Shown here: positions 45,413-52,996 of the stretch, piece after piece
Layout of the letters: each line of letters opens with the position of its first letter
Numbering within the stretch: position 1 is the first letter of the stretch
Assembly (NCBI GenBank): GCA_022792835.1
Contig: JAAWBT010000089.1
Span: 62,001 to 126,000, forward strand
Source of the DNA: Lachnospiraceae bacterium
GTDB taxonomy: Bacteria > Bacillota > Clostridia > Lachnospirales > Lachnospiraceae
Length of the DNA stretch: 64,000 bases
Direction of reading: 5' to 3'
Notes under the pieces: model-generated
Database searches by the model: none
The model's input: only the letters and a program-made list of their open reading frames with translations
What the model was told of the DNA's origin: nothing
Translations under genes and position numbers: made by a program

Positions 45413-46939
45413 ATGTCAAAAACTTTGATCAAAAATGCAGTTGTCTACGATGGAAGCGGTGACAGGCCGTATGGGGCTGATGTTCTTATTAACGGACCGG
45501 TCATTGAAAAAATCGGCGCAAGGCTTGTGGATTGGGAGGCGGAGATTGTGGAGGCGGGAGGAAAAGCACTGGCGCCTGGCTTTATCAACACACACAGCCA
45601 TATGGAATTTGCGCCCTTTAAAACGCCGGATATGTTTCCTTCCGTCAGTCAGGGCATTACGACAGAATGTCTTGGACAGGACGGATCCTCTGTGTGTCCC
45701 CTGACAGATGCCATTGCCAGAGAGCTTGCCGACAATATGGCGCCTCTGGCGGGAACGCTGCCCTATGCATATCCCTGGAGGAGCTTTGCCGATTACATGA
45801 AGAAGGTGGAAGAGGCGAAACCTGCATGCCGTATGGTAAGCCTTGTGGGGGAAGGCACCATTCGGATGAATGTTATGGGGAGCGATAACCGCAGACCAAC
45901 CCCAAAAGAACTGAAACGGATGCAGGATATTCTGGCACAGTGCATGGAGGAGGGAGCGAAAGGAATGTCCCTGGGACTGATTTATCCGCCCGGAAGTTAT
46001 GCGGAAACGGATGAGCTGATCGCGATGGCCCAGGTTGTGGCAGACTATGACGGCCTGATTATGGTACATATGAGAAACGAAAAGGAGCGGCTGCTGGAAT
46101 CCATGGATGAAATGCTGGAGGTCATAAAGGCGACCGGTGTCCGTCTGCAGATTTCCCATTTTAAGGCTCTTGGTCATGACAACTGGACAAAGGTTGATGA
46201 GGGGATTGCAAAATTGGAAAACATGGCGGCTTTTGGCTATGAGGTGAACTGTGACCAGTATCCCTGGTCTGCCGCCTGCACCGGTTTAAAGGTCTGCTGT
46301 CCTCATTGGGCGTTTGAAGGGGGAGAACAGGGCTTCCAGGCGCGGCTTAAGGATTTGGAACAGTATGCAAAGATTCTTGCCGAGACGGAAAGGGAAATCA
46401 ATGTCCGCGGAGGAGGAAAGAGTATTATGCTTGCGGCTGTGGCCACAGAAGAATATCAGTGGATGGCCGGCCAGACGATGGATGTTATTTCTGAAAAACT
46501 CGGGATGGAAGTGGCGCCTGCCGTCCTTCATATTTTACAGCATGAGGGGCCTTCTGTGATCGCCATCTATTTCTCGATCAGTGATGAGAAAGTGGTGGAT
46601 ATCATGAAAACTCCTTATCAGGTGGTGTGCACGGACGGCATTGCCGGGACACATCCCCATCCGAGAATGTATTCCACGTACCACAGATTCCTCGGGCACT
46701 ATGTGAGAGAGCTTGGAGTTATGTCTCTTGAGAAAGCGGTCCACAAGATCACCATGGAGCCTGCAAGGCGTTTAAGACTTTGGGATCGGGGCCTGATCCG
46801 GGAGGGAATGTCCGCGGATCTGGTGTTGTTTGATCCGGATATGATCAAAGAAGGGAATTCTTATGTGGAACCAGATGCGCCTTCTGTTGGAATCCTAAAG
46901 GTCTGGGTTCTGGGAGAAGTGAAGTTTGAAGGACAGTGA
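45413..46939 (+). CDS. D-aminoacylase / N-acyl-D-amino-acid deacylase (second copy)
   Basis: 508 residues, paralogue of the enzyme at 30255. Metal elements: HSH in FINTHSHMEF, Cys in ITTECLGQDGSS, His in MVHMRNEKERL, His in LQISHFKALGHDNW, Asp in VVCTDGIAGTHPHPRMYSTYHRF. C-terminal LRLWDRGLIREGMSADLVLFDPD closes the fold. ATG 45413 follows AAGGAGG; the frame from 45350 lies inside the gntR gene. Sequence differs enough from the first copy that a different acyl group or side chain is likely. Confidence 0.88.
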   Translation: MSKTLIKNAVVYDGSGDRPYGADVLINGPVIEKIGARLVDWEAEIVEAGGKALAPGFINTHSHMEFAPFKTPDMFPSVSQGITTECLGQDGSSVCPLTDAIARELADNMAPLAGTLPYAYPWRSFADYMKKVEEAKPACRMVSLVGEGTIRMNVMGSDNRRPTPKELKRMQDILAQCMEEGAKGMSLGLIYPPGSYAETDELIAMAQVVADYDGLIMVHMRNEKERLLESMDEMLEVIKATGVRLQISHFKALGHDNWTKVDEGIAKLENMAAFGYEVNCDQYPWSAACTGLKVCCPHWAFEGGEQGFQARLKDLEQYAKILAETEREINVRGGGKSIMLAAVATEEYQWMAGQTMDVISEKLGMEVAPAVLHILQHEGPSVIAIYFSISDEKVVDIMKTPYQVVCTDGIAGTHPHPRMYSTYHRFLGHYVRELGVMSLEKAVHKITMEPARRLRLWDRGLIREGMSADLVLFDPDMIKEGNSYVEPDAPSVGILKVWVLGEVKFEGQ

Positions 46940-46968
46940 AGCGGTAAAAGGATCAGGGGGGAGAAGGA

Positions 46969-48333
46969 ATGTTTGACTTATGTGTAAAAAACGGGAAAAT
47001 AATCAGTTCAAAGACAGTGCTGGAGGGGGAGCTGTATGTGAAGGATGGGAAGGTTGCAGCCATCGCCGCGCCTGGGAGCAATCTGGAAAGTAAGAACATA
47101 ATTGACGCCGCAGGAAAGTATCTTATGCCTGGTGTTGTGGACGCCCATGTCCACGGAGGTTACGGAACGCCGGAGAGGGAAACCTTTGAGGCAGTGGGAA
47201 AAGCAGCCGCGGCAGGGGGCGTCACAACAGTTCTGGAGCAGCCCTTGTCCGTTCCGATTACAGTTACAGAGGAAGCTTTTCTTGGCAAGAAAAAAGAAGC
47301 GGAAGAAAGGTTCTGTGTTGATTTTGGCATCTGGGGAGGCTTAGTTCCCGGACATTTGGAAGATATGGAAAAGTTGTATGAGCTGGGTGCGGGAGCTTTT
47401 AAGTCTTTTATGTGCAGATGCTCCAATTATCCAACCACAAACGACGGACAGATCCTGGAAGGACTTAAGATTCTTGCGAAATTTGGAGGGGTCCATGCGG
47501 TTCATGCGGAGAACGATACGCTGATTCAGGAGCTGGCCGACAGATTCCGCGCAGAAGGGAAAATGGATGCAAAGGCTTATCTGGAATCCCACCCGCCCTA
47601 TTCTGAGCTGGAGGCAATTCAGAGATATATTCTGCTCTCCCGCCAGATTCCCGGGGCAAAAACCCATATTGTGCACTGCAGCATCGCGGAGGGAGCCCTT
47701 GAAGTCGGCAGAGCAAAGATGGACGGCATCGATATCTCAGTGGAGACCTGCCCCCAGTATCTTGCGCTTTGTGAGGATGACTTGTATGAAAAGGGAGGCG
47801 TGGCCAAGTGTGACCCGCCGGTAAGGAGTCTGGAAAATGTCGAAAAGCTCTGGGAGCTTGTGAAAGAGGGAGCCATTGACCTGATTGCCTCAGATCATTC
47901 GCCCCATCCCTTTGAGAAGAAAGTTGTCCCTGAAAATGATTTTTCAAAGGCGGCGGAAGGAGTCACCGGCGAACAGACCATGTTGCCGGTTATCCTGACA
48001 GAGGGGGTGCATAAGAGAAAGCTTCCTCTCACCAAAATGGTTCAGCTTTTGTGTGAGAATCCTGCCCGCAGGTTTGGACTTTATGGAAGAAAGGGCGCGC
48101 TGGAGATTGGCTTTGACGGGGATTTTAACATCATTGATCTGGATAAAGAGTGGATATGCCATGGAAAAGATATGTATTATGTGAATAAACATACTCCTTA
48201 TGATGGAAAGCACATGAAGGGGGCGGTTGAGGCCACCTATATCAGAGGGAGGCTTGTCTGTGAACAAGGAGAAATGAAAGTGGAGCCGGGATTTGGACAG
48301 TTCTTGGCCATGAAGATGCGCCCTTCCATCTGA
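46969..48333 (+). CDS. Allantoinase-like cyclic amidohydrolase
   Basis: 454-residue dihydroorotase/hydantoinase-superfamily enzyme. The dinuclear metal set is complete: HVH in MPGVVDAHVHGG, the carboxylated Lys in AGAFKSFM, His in VHAVHAENDTL, His in THIVHCSIAEGAL and Asp in IDLIASDHSPHP. CPQYL and AKCDPPVRSLEN match allantoinase (AllB) more than dihydropyrimidinase. No other allantoin gene is nearby, so a hydantoin-like or other cyclic ureide/imide substrate is as likely. It ends module B after the second D-aminoacylase (30-base gap). Confidence 0.82.
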   Translation: MFDLCVKNGKIISSKTVLEGELYVKDGKVAAIAAPGSNLESKNIIDAAGKYLMPGVVDAHVHGGYGTPERETFEAVGKAAAAGGVTTVLEQPLSVPITVTEEAFLGKKKEAEERFCVDFGIWGGLVPGHLEDMEKLYELGAGAFKSFMCRCSNYPTTNDGQILEGLKILAKFGGVHAVHAENDTLIQELADRFRAEGKMDAKAYLESHPPYSELEAIQRYILLSRQIPGAKTHIVHCSIAEGALEVGRAKMDGIDISVETCPQYLALCEDDLYEKGGVAKCDPPVRSLENVEKLWELVKEGAIDLIASDHSPHPFEKKVVPENDFSKAAEGVTGEQTMLPVILTEGVHKRKLPLTKMVQLLCENPARRFGLYGRKGALEIGFDGDFNIIDLDKEWICHGKDMYYVNKHTPYDGKHMKGAVEATYIRGRLVCEQGEMKVEPGFGQFLAMKMRPSI

Positions 48334-48400
48334 CAGGACAAAAAAATCGAAGGCTTTCTTCTGTGAAATCTGTTTTAAATAAATCTTTCAGGGAAAAGTA

Positions 48401-48429
48401 TTGACAAAGAGGGAAATTTGAGATACAAG
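48401..48429 (+). promoter_or_regulatory. Possible promoter of the YitT-family gene
   Basis: TTGACA (48401-48406) with TACAAG (48424-48429) at 17-bp spacing; the -10 is weak. Confidence 0.4.
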
Positions 48430-48475
48430 AGAGAGGTTGTTATTAATTCTTTTTGCTGGAATGAGGAATTGATTT

Positions 48476-49366
48476 ATGGAACAGATGGAAGTTTATATGC
48501 AGAAGAAGCAGTGGCCCAAATATGTCCTCTGCGTGGTGGGAGCGCTTATTTATTCCTTTGGGATGAATGCATTTGTGGCCTCCATGGGCCTGTATGCCGG
48601 TGGAGTCATGGGAATCAGTCAGATCATACAGAGTGTTGTGGTGGATAAACTCCATGTGGATCTGGGGAGTCTTAATCTCAGCGCAGTGCTGTATTCCCTT
48701 TTGAATGTACCGCTTTTTGTTATGGCCATGAGGAGCATAGGGAGACAGTTTCTGATCAAAACAGCGATCAACGTGATCTGTGTGACATTTTTTATGAGTA
48801 TCCTTCCGGTGCCCGCTGTGCCTATTATTGAGGAACGTCTTACCTGTGCCCTGATCGGAGGCATCATCTGCGGTGCTGGGGCCGGACTCACTCTGCAGGC
48901 CGGAGGAAGCGGCGCCGGTCTGGAGATCCTTGGCGTCTATCTGGCAAAGAAGGGGAAGAGCATCAGTGTGGGGAAGCTTTCGATACTGATCAACGGGATC
49001 ATCTATGGAATCTGTATCCTCCTGTTTGATGTATCTGTGGCGATTTACTGTATTATTTACGCGGTGTTCCTGTCCTTTGTGCTGGATAAGGCTTATACCC
49101 AGAGTATCAATGTGCAGGTCATGATTTTTACAAAAAACAGCGGCAATGCCATCCGGGAAATGATCATCAGGGAGTTTAACAGAAGCGCCACCCTCTGGAG
49201 CGGCGTGGGCGGCTATACAGAGAAGGATACGGTGATTGTCTATTCCGTGCTCTCCAAATATGAGGCTGCGATCCTCAGGAGGATGGTGAGGGAGACAGAC
49301 CCTCACGCCTTCCTGGTGCTGAACGAGGGCTGCCAGATTTCAGGAAATTTTCCAAAACATCTGTAA
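48476..49366 (+). CDS. YitT-family membrane protein
   Basis: 296 residues. Five hydrophobic segments in the first 200 (KYVLCVVGALIYSFGMNAFV, GGVMGISQIIQSV, GGIICGAGAGLTLQAGGSGAGLEIL, LINGIIYGICILLF) match the YitT membrane domain. The C-terminal DUF2179 domain includes VMIFTKNSGNAIREMII, SATLWSGVGGYTEKDTVIVYSVLSKYE and DPHAFLVLNEG. Molecular function of the family is unknown. A terminator follows. Confidence 0.85.
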   Translation: MEQMEVYMQKKQWPKYVLCVVGALIYSFGMNAFVASMGLYAGGVMGISQIIQSVVVDKLHVDLGSLNLSAVLYSLLNVPLFVMAMRSIGRQFLIKTAINVICVTFFMSILPVPAVPIIEERLTCALIGGIICGAGAGLTLQAGGSGAGLEILGVYLAKKGKSISVGKLSILINGIIYGICILLFDVSVAIYCIIYAVFLSFVLDKAYTQSINVQVMIFTKNSGNAIREMIIREFNRSATLWSGVGGYTEKDTVIVYSVLSKYEAAILRRMVRETDPHAFLVLNEGCQISGNFPKHL

Positions 49367-49373
49367 AAAAATG

Positions 49374-49402
49374 GAGGATCCGCTTCGGGGTCCTCTGTTT
49401 TT
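49374..49402 (+). terminator. Terminator after YitT gene
   Basis: 8-bp stem (49374-49381/49388-49395, one G-T pair), six-base loop, T-rich tail to 49402. Confidence 0.8.
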
Positions 49403-49527
49403 TAGTATATCATTCTTATCAAATGATTTTCAGCTGAATGGTGGTTGTATTTTCTTGATTCTATGATATAGTAATTATGACTGGATGGAAAAACTGTCCA
49501 AAAAATATTGCAACTAAGGAGTCTGCC

Positions 49528-50868
49528 ATGGATAATCAACTGGAGTGGAAGGAAGAATTTGATATTGGTGTAAAGATCATTGATGAGGAACACCGGAGGC
49601 TTGTTAAGATTATCAACAAGCTTTTTGCTCTTGGAGAAGAGGAAAGGAAAAGTAGGAAAGCATGCCAGGAAGGAATCAAATATTTTAAAGAGCATGCGAT
49701 GAGGCATTTTGAAGACGAAGAAAAGTATATGGAGCTGATCGCCTATGAGGATCTGGAGATGCACAGGCGCATACATAGGGGATTCCGGGAGAATACGCTT
49801 CCGGCGCTGGAGCAGGAGCTGGCCCGGGAAGGCTATTCCTCCGATGCGGTCGACCATTTTCTGGGTGTCTGTGCCGGCTGGCTGATCGGACACACCCTGA
49901 CGGAGGACCAGGCAATCGCCGGAGAAGGGGAAGGGAAATGGAAGGACCTTCTGCCGGAGAAGGAGCTTTCGGATCTCAAACGGGTCATCAGCAAACTGCT
50001 CTATGACATGTTCCAGTTAAAGTCGCAGGTGATCAGTGAAGCCTACGGGGGAGAACGGTTTGGAAAAGGCGTGTATTACCGGCTGGTCTACGGCAAAGAA
50101 AATGATGACAAAAAATGGGAGATTATTCTAGTTTTTGAAGAAAAGATTTTGCTCAGCACGGTCGGAAAAATTATGGGGGTCCATTCCAATAAGCTGGATG
50201 TGATGCTGCTCAATGCAGTCAGGTATACGGCGAGCCAGTTTGTATGGCGTGTCATGGGACATTTTCCGTCAGCCAAGTCTTATGAGCTGGTGGAGGAAAA
50301 TCTTTTGACCTATGAGCAGTTTCAGGAAGTGTTTGAAGAAAAGAAACCGCAGGTAAGTCTTCTGTTTGACACCAATGCCGGATATTTTTCTTATTGTATG
50401 TTTGCGCCCCATCTGCTCCAGGGCGGCATCGGGACCCCTCTGGCGGCGGACAACGCATTGCGGGAGGTGGAAAAGTATCTTCGGGAGAGGGATAAAGCTC
50501 CGGTGCCCAAAATACTTGTGGTAGACGATTCCATGACGATCCGGATGGGAATGAGAAGGCTGCTTTCCGGAAAGTACGAGGTTTCGGAGGTGGACTCCGG
50601 AGCTGCCGCGATCCGGGCTGTCACCCTGGACCGGCCGGACTTGATTCTTTTAGACTATGAGATGCCGGTCTGTGACGGAAGCCATGTGTTTGAGATGCTT
50701 CGCGCAGAAAAGGAATTTGAGGATATCCCGGTAATCTTCCTGACCAGCAGAGATGACCCGGAAAGCGTGAAGAAGGTGCTGTCTTTAAAACCGGAGGGCT
50801 ATCTGTTAAAATATTTAAAGCCTGCGGACATTAAGAGTCGGATTGATGAGTATTTTCTGAAAAGATAA
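49528..50868 (+). CDS. Hemerythrin - CheX-like domain - receiver protein
   Basis: 446 residues in three parts. Residues 1-135 are a bacteriohemerythrin with diiron ligands visible: His in DEEHRRL, HxxxE in HFEDEEKYM, HxxxH in HRRIHRGF and HxxxxD in GHTLTEDQ. Residues about 150-300 are an alpha/beta domain reminiscent of CheX/CheC phosphatases (LLFDTNAGYFSYCMF) but the ExxN catalytic pair is not evident. Residues about 325-446 are a receiver (LVVDDSMTIR, Asp in LILLDYEMPVCDG, FLTSRDDP). It may sense oxygen, NO or redox state in an anaerobe. ATG 49528 follows AAGGAG; the upstream extension to 49477 is not supported. Confidence 0.8.
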   Translation: MDNQLEWKEEFDIGVKIIDEEHRRLVKIINKLFALGEEERKSRKACQEGIKYFKEHAMRHFEDEEKYMELIAYEDLEMHRRIHRGFRENTLPALEQELAREGYSSDAVDHFLGVCAGWLIGHTLTEDQAIAGEGEGKWKDLLPEKELSDLKRVISKLLYDMFQLKSQVISEAYGGERFGKGVYYRLVYGKENDDKKWEIILVFEEKILLSTVGKIMGVHSNKLDVMLLNAVRYTASQFVWRVMGHFPSAKSYELVEENLLTYEQFQEVFEEKKPQVSLLFDTNAGYFSYCMFAPHLLQGGIGTPLAADNALREVEKYLRERDKAPVPKILVVDDSMTIRMGMRRLLSGKYEVSEVDSGAAAIRAVTLDRPDLILLDYEMPVCDGSHVFEMLRAEKEFEDIPVIFLTSRDDPESVKKVLSLKPEGYLLKYLKPADIKSRIDEYFLKR

Positions 50869-50894
50869 AAATACAGAAACGTAGGAAAAATTCA

Positions 50895-50922
50895 TTGCGG
50901 GTTTCTGATAATGTGGTATAAT
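50895..50922 (+). promoter_or_regulatory. Promoter of dhaKL
   Basis: TTGCGG (50895-50900), 16-bp spacer, TATAAT (50917-50922), giving a leader of about 100 bases before dhaK. Confidence 0.6.
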
Positions 50923-50945
50923 GTAGTATGACTAGTAAAAACAAC

Positions 50946-50993
50946 AGGGTACAGACAGGGAAGCGCCCTATGGGCATACCTTGATGCCCAAAA
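50946..50993 (+). promoter_or_regulatory. Foldable leader of dhaKL with competing hairpins
   Basis: CAGGGTA (50946-50952) can pair with TACCTTG (50978-50984) enclosing an AGGG/CCCT hairpin, whereas GGGCAT (50974-50979) can instead pair with ATGCCC (50986-50991). The two folds exclude each other, the form of a regulatory leader. It matches no riboswitch class that I can name. Confidence 0.4.
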
Positions 50994-51028
50994 ACCGCAG
51001 GCGAAATTAAGGAAAGGAAAGCAAAACT

Positions 51029-52027
51029 ATGAAGAAAATTATCAACAAACCGGAAAATGTGGTGGAGGAGATGCTGCATGGACTGGCCATGGCCAATCCG
51101 GCAGTGATTCACAGCGAGGGGCTGGGGGTCATTTCCCGAAAGGAAAAAAGCGAGAAGGTAGGCATTGTGTCCGGAGGAGGGAGCGGCCATGAGCCCGCTC
51201 ATGCAGGTTATGTGGGGAAAGGTATGCTGGATGCAGCGGTGGCTGGCAATGTCTTTTCGTCCCCTGATCCGGAGAGGATCCAGGAAGGGATCAATCAGGC
51301 GAACGGCGGCAAAGGTGTTCTGTTAGTCATCAAGAATTATTCTGGCGATTACATGAATTTCACCATGGCGGCGGATATGGCGGAGCTTGACGATATTGAA
51401 GTAGACTATGTGATCGTGAAAGATGACGTGGCAGTGGAAGACAGCACTTATTCTACAGGACGCAGGGGCATTGCAGGCACTGTTTTTGTACACAAAATCG
51501 CAGGAGCCAAAGCAGAGGCAGGAGCTTCTCTGGCGGAGGTAAAGGCAGCGGCGGAGAAGGCCATCAAAAATTTGAGAAGCATGGGTATGTCTATGAGCGC
51601 ATGTACCATTCCCGCAGTAGGAAAGCCCGGATTTATTCTTGAGGAGAATGAAATCGAGATCGGCATGGGAATTCACGGTGAGCCTGGAATCAGCAAGACA
51701 GAGCTCAAAGAATCCAAAGAGATCGCCAAGATTCTGCTGGACAAGATTTTGGAAGATTACAAGGCATCCGGCATCGAGACGGAGGGCGGCGAGTTTGCGC
51801 TGATGGTAAACGGATTGGGTGCGACTCCGCTTATGGAGCTTTACATCTTAAACGGCGATGTGCAGGCTTATCTGGCTGAGAAAGGCATCAAGATTTACAG
51901 GACTTTTGTGGGCAATTACATGACGGCCCTTGAGATGGCCGGCTGCTCAGTGACGCTGATGAAGTTGGACGACGAGTTGAAAGAGCTTTTAGACGCTCCC
52001 AGCGAAGCACCTGCATTCCGCGTCTGA
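51029..52027 (+). CDS. dhaK: Dihydroxyacetone kinase subunit DhaK
   Basis: 332 residues. Substrate-binding subunit that forms a covalent hemiaminal with dihydroxyacetone. KVGIVSGGGSGHEPAHAGYVGKGMLDAAVAGNVFSSP, VLLVIKNYSGDYMNF, RGIAGTVFVHKIAGA and the substrate His in GMGIHGEPGI are intact. RBS GGAAAGG. Followed by dhaL in the usual order. A phosphotransferase DhaM is not in the window, so whether the phosphoryl donor is PEP (via PTS) or ATP is open. Confidence 0.93.
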   Translation: MKKIINKPENVVEEMLHGLAMANPAVIHSEGLGVISRKEKSEKVGIVSGGGSGHEPAHAGYVGKGMLDAAVAGNVFSSPDPERIQEGINQANGGKGVLLVIKNYSGDYMNFTMAADMAELDDIEVDYVIVKDDVAVEDSTYSTGRRGIAGTVFVHKIAGAKAEAGASLAEVKAAAEKAIKNLRSMGMSMSACTIPAVGKPGFILEENEIEIGMGIHGEPGISKTELKESKEIAKILLDKILEDYKASGIETEGGEFALMVNGLGATPLMELYILNGDVQAYLAEKGIKIYRTFVGNYMTALEMAGCSVTLMKLDDELKELLDAPSEAPAFRV

Positions 52028-52063
52028 TCACATTTTTTTATAGAAGAAAGGGAGTAAACGATT

Positions 52064-52708
52064 ATGGGATTTCAGTTGACAAGCAAGGATTATGTGGAGT
52101 ACCTTAAACTGGCTTATGAGAAGATTCATGCCAGCGGAGATTATATTACAGAGCTGGATGCCGCCACCGGCGATGGGGATCACTGGGCGAACATCGACAG
52201 CGGTTTCGGGAAGCTCAATGAGATCTCCGAATCCCTGGCAGAAATGACTCTTTTTGAGCAGTTCAAGCAGATTGGAAAGACCATGATGTCTGTCATCGGC
52301 GGGTCCTCCGGCGTCCTCTACGGCAGCGCCTACCTGGCGGCGGCAAAGACCCTCAAAGATAAAGAAACCATCGGCAATGAGGAGCTTGGCGGTGTGCTCT
52401 GTGCTATGCTGGAGGCCATCATGTCCAGAGGAAACGCCAAACCGGGATGGAAGACCATGATCGACAGCCTTCATCCGGCGGCAGAGTGCTATAAATCCTG
52501 TCTGGCGGAGGGGATTTCGGAAGAAGAGACTCTGAAGAAAGTGAAGCAGGCGGCCCTTGACGGAGCAGAGAGCACCAAAGGAATGGAAGCAGTGAGAGGC
52601 CGTGCCACTTATCAGGCGGATAAGGGAGTGGGACATCTGGATCCCGGTGCGGTTACCATGTCCTATCAGATTGAGATTTTGGCGGACTATGTCCTTTCTA
52701 AACTGTAA
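52064..52708 (+). CDS. dhaL: Dihydroxyacetone kinase ADP-binding subunit DhaL
   Basis: 214 residues, all helical barrel. ELDAATGDGDHWANIDSGF carries the Asp residues that bind Mg-ADP (usual form GDGDHGxNM), and GGSSGVLYGSAYLAAAK, GRATYQADKGVGHLDPGAVTM match DhaL. It works with DhaK to phosphorylate dihydroxyacetone. 36 bases after dhaK; strong terminator downstream. Confidence 0.9.
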   Translation: MGFQLTSKDYVEYLKLAYEKIHASGDYITELDAATGDGDHWANIDSGFGKLNEISESLAEMTLFEQFKQIGKTMMSVIGGSSGVLYGSAYLAAAKTLKDKETIGNEELGGVLCAMLEAIMSRGNAKPGWKTMIDSLHPAAECYKSCLAEGISEEETLKKVKQAALDGAESTKGMEAVRGRATYQADKGVGHLDPGAVTMSYQIEILADYVLSKL

Positions 52709-52730
52709 AGGGCTGCGGTCTGGAAGTTTA

Positions 52731-52784
52731 AACAGGGAGTTGCCGGTTAGCTAGAAAGGCCAACCGGCAGCTCCCTGTTTTTGG
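52731..52784 (+). terminator. Terminator after dhaL
   Basis: 18-bp stem (52731-52748/52762-52779, one G-T pair) and T run. The rest of the 288-base gap to carB contains no ORF. Confidence 0.92.
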
Positions 52785-52924
52785 GTGGCTTTCCGATAGA
52801 TCATTTGGCATAGGAGCGCCTGCTTTTTATAGGCTGTTTATAAGGGATCTGTACTGTCCGACAGTTTTAGGATAGCAGATATCTGCAGAAGGTATAAAGC
52901 CTTTCTTCACGCTCACTTTTTTAG

Positions 52925-52953
52925 TTGCACCCTCTGTCGGTTTTAGGTATAAT
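52925..52953 (+). promoter_or_regulatory. Promoter of carB
   Basis: TTGCAC (52925-52930), 17-bp spacer, TATAAT (52948-52953), 43 bases before the ATG. No PyrR-type anti-anti-terminator structure was seen. Confidence 0.75.
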
Positions 52954-52996
52954 GGTAAGGACAAAAAAGTGAAAGCCTAAAAACAGGGGGAAAAAT

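Noticed and set aside
45416-46177. 253-residue minus-strand frame opposite the second D-aminoacylase
   Set aside because: Antisense to a gene with complete metal ligands; no ribosome site.
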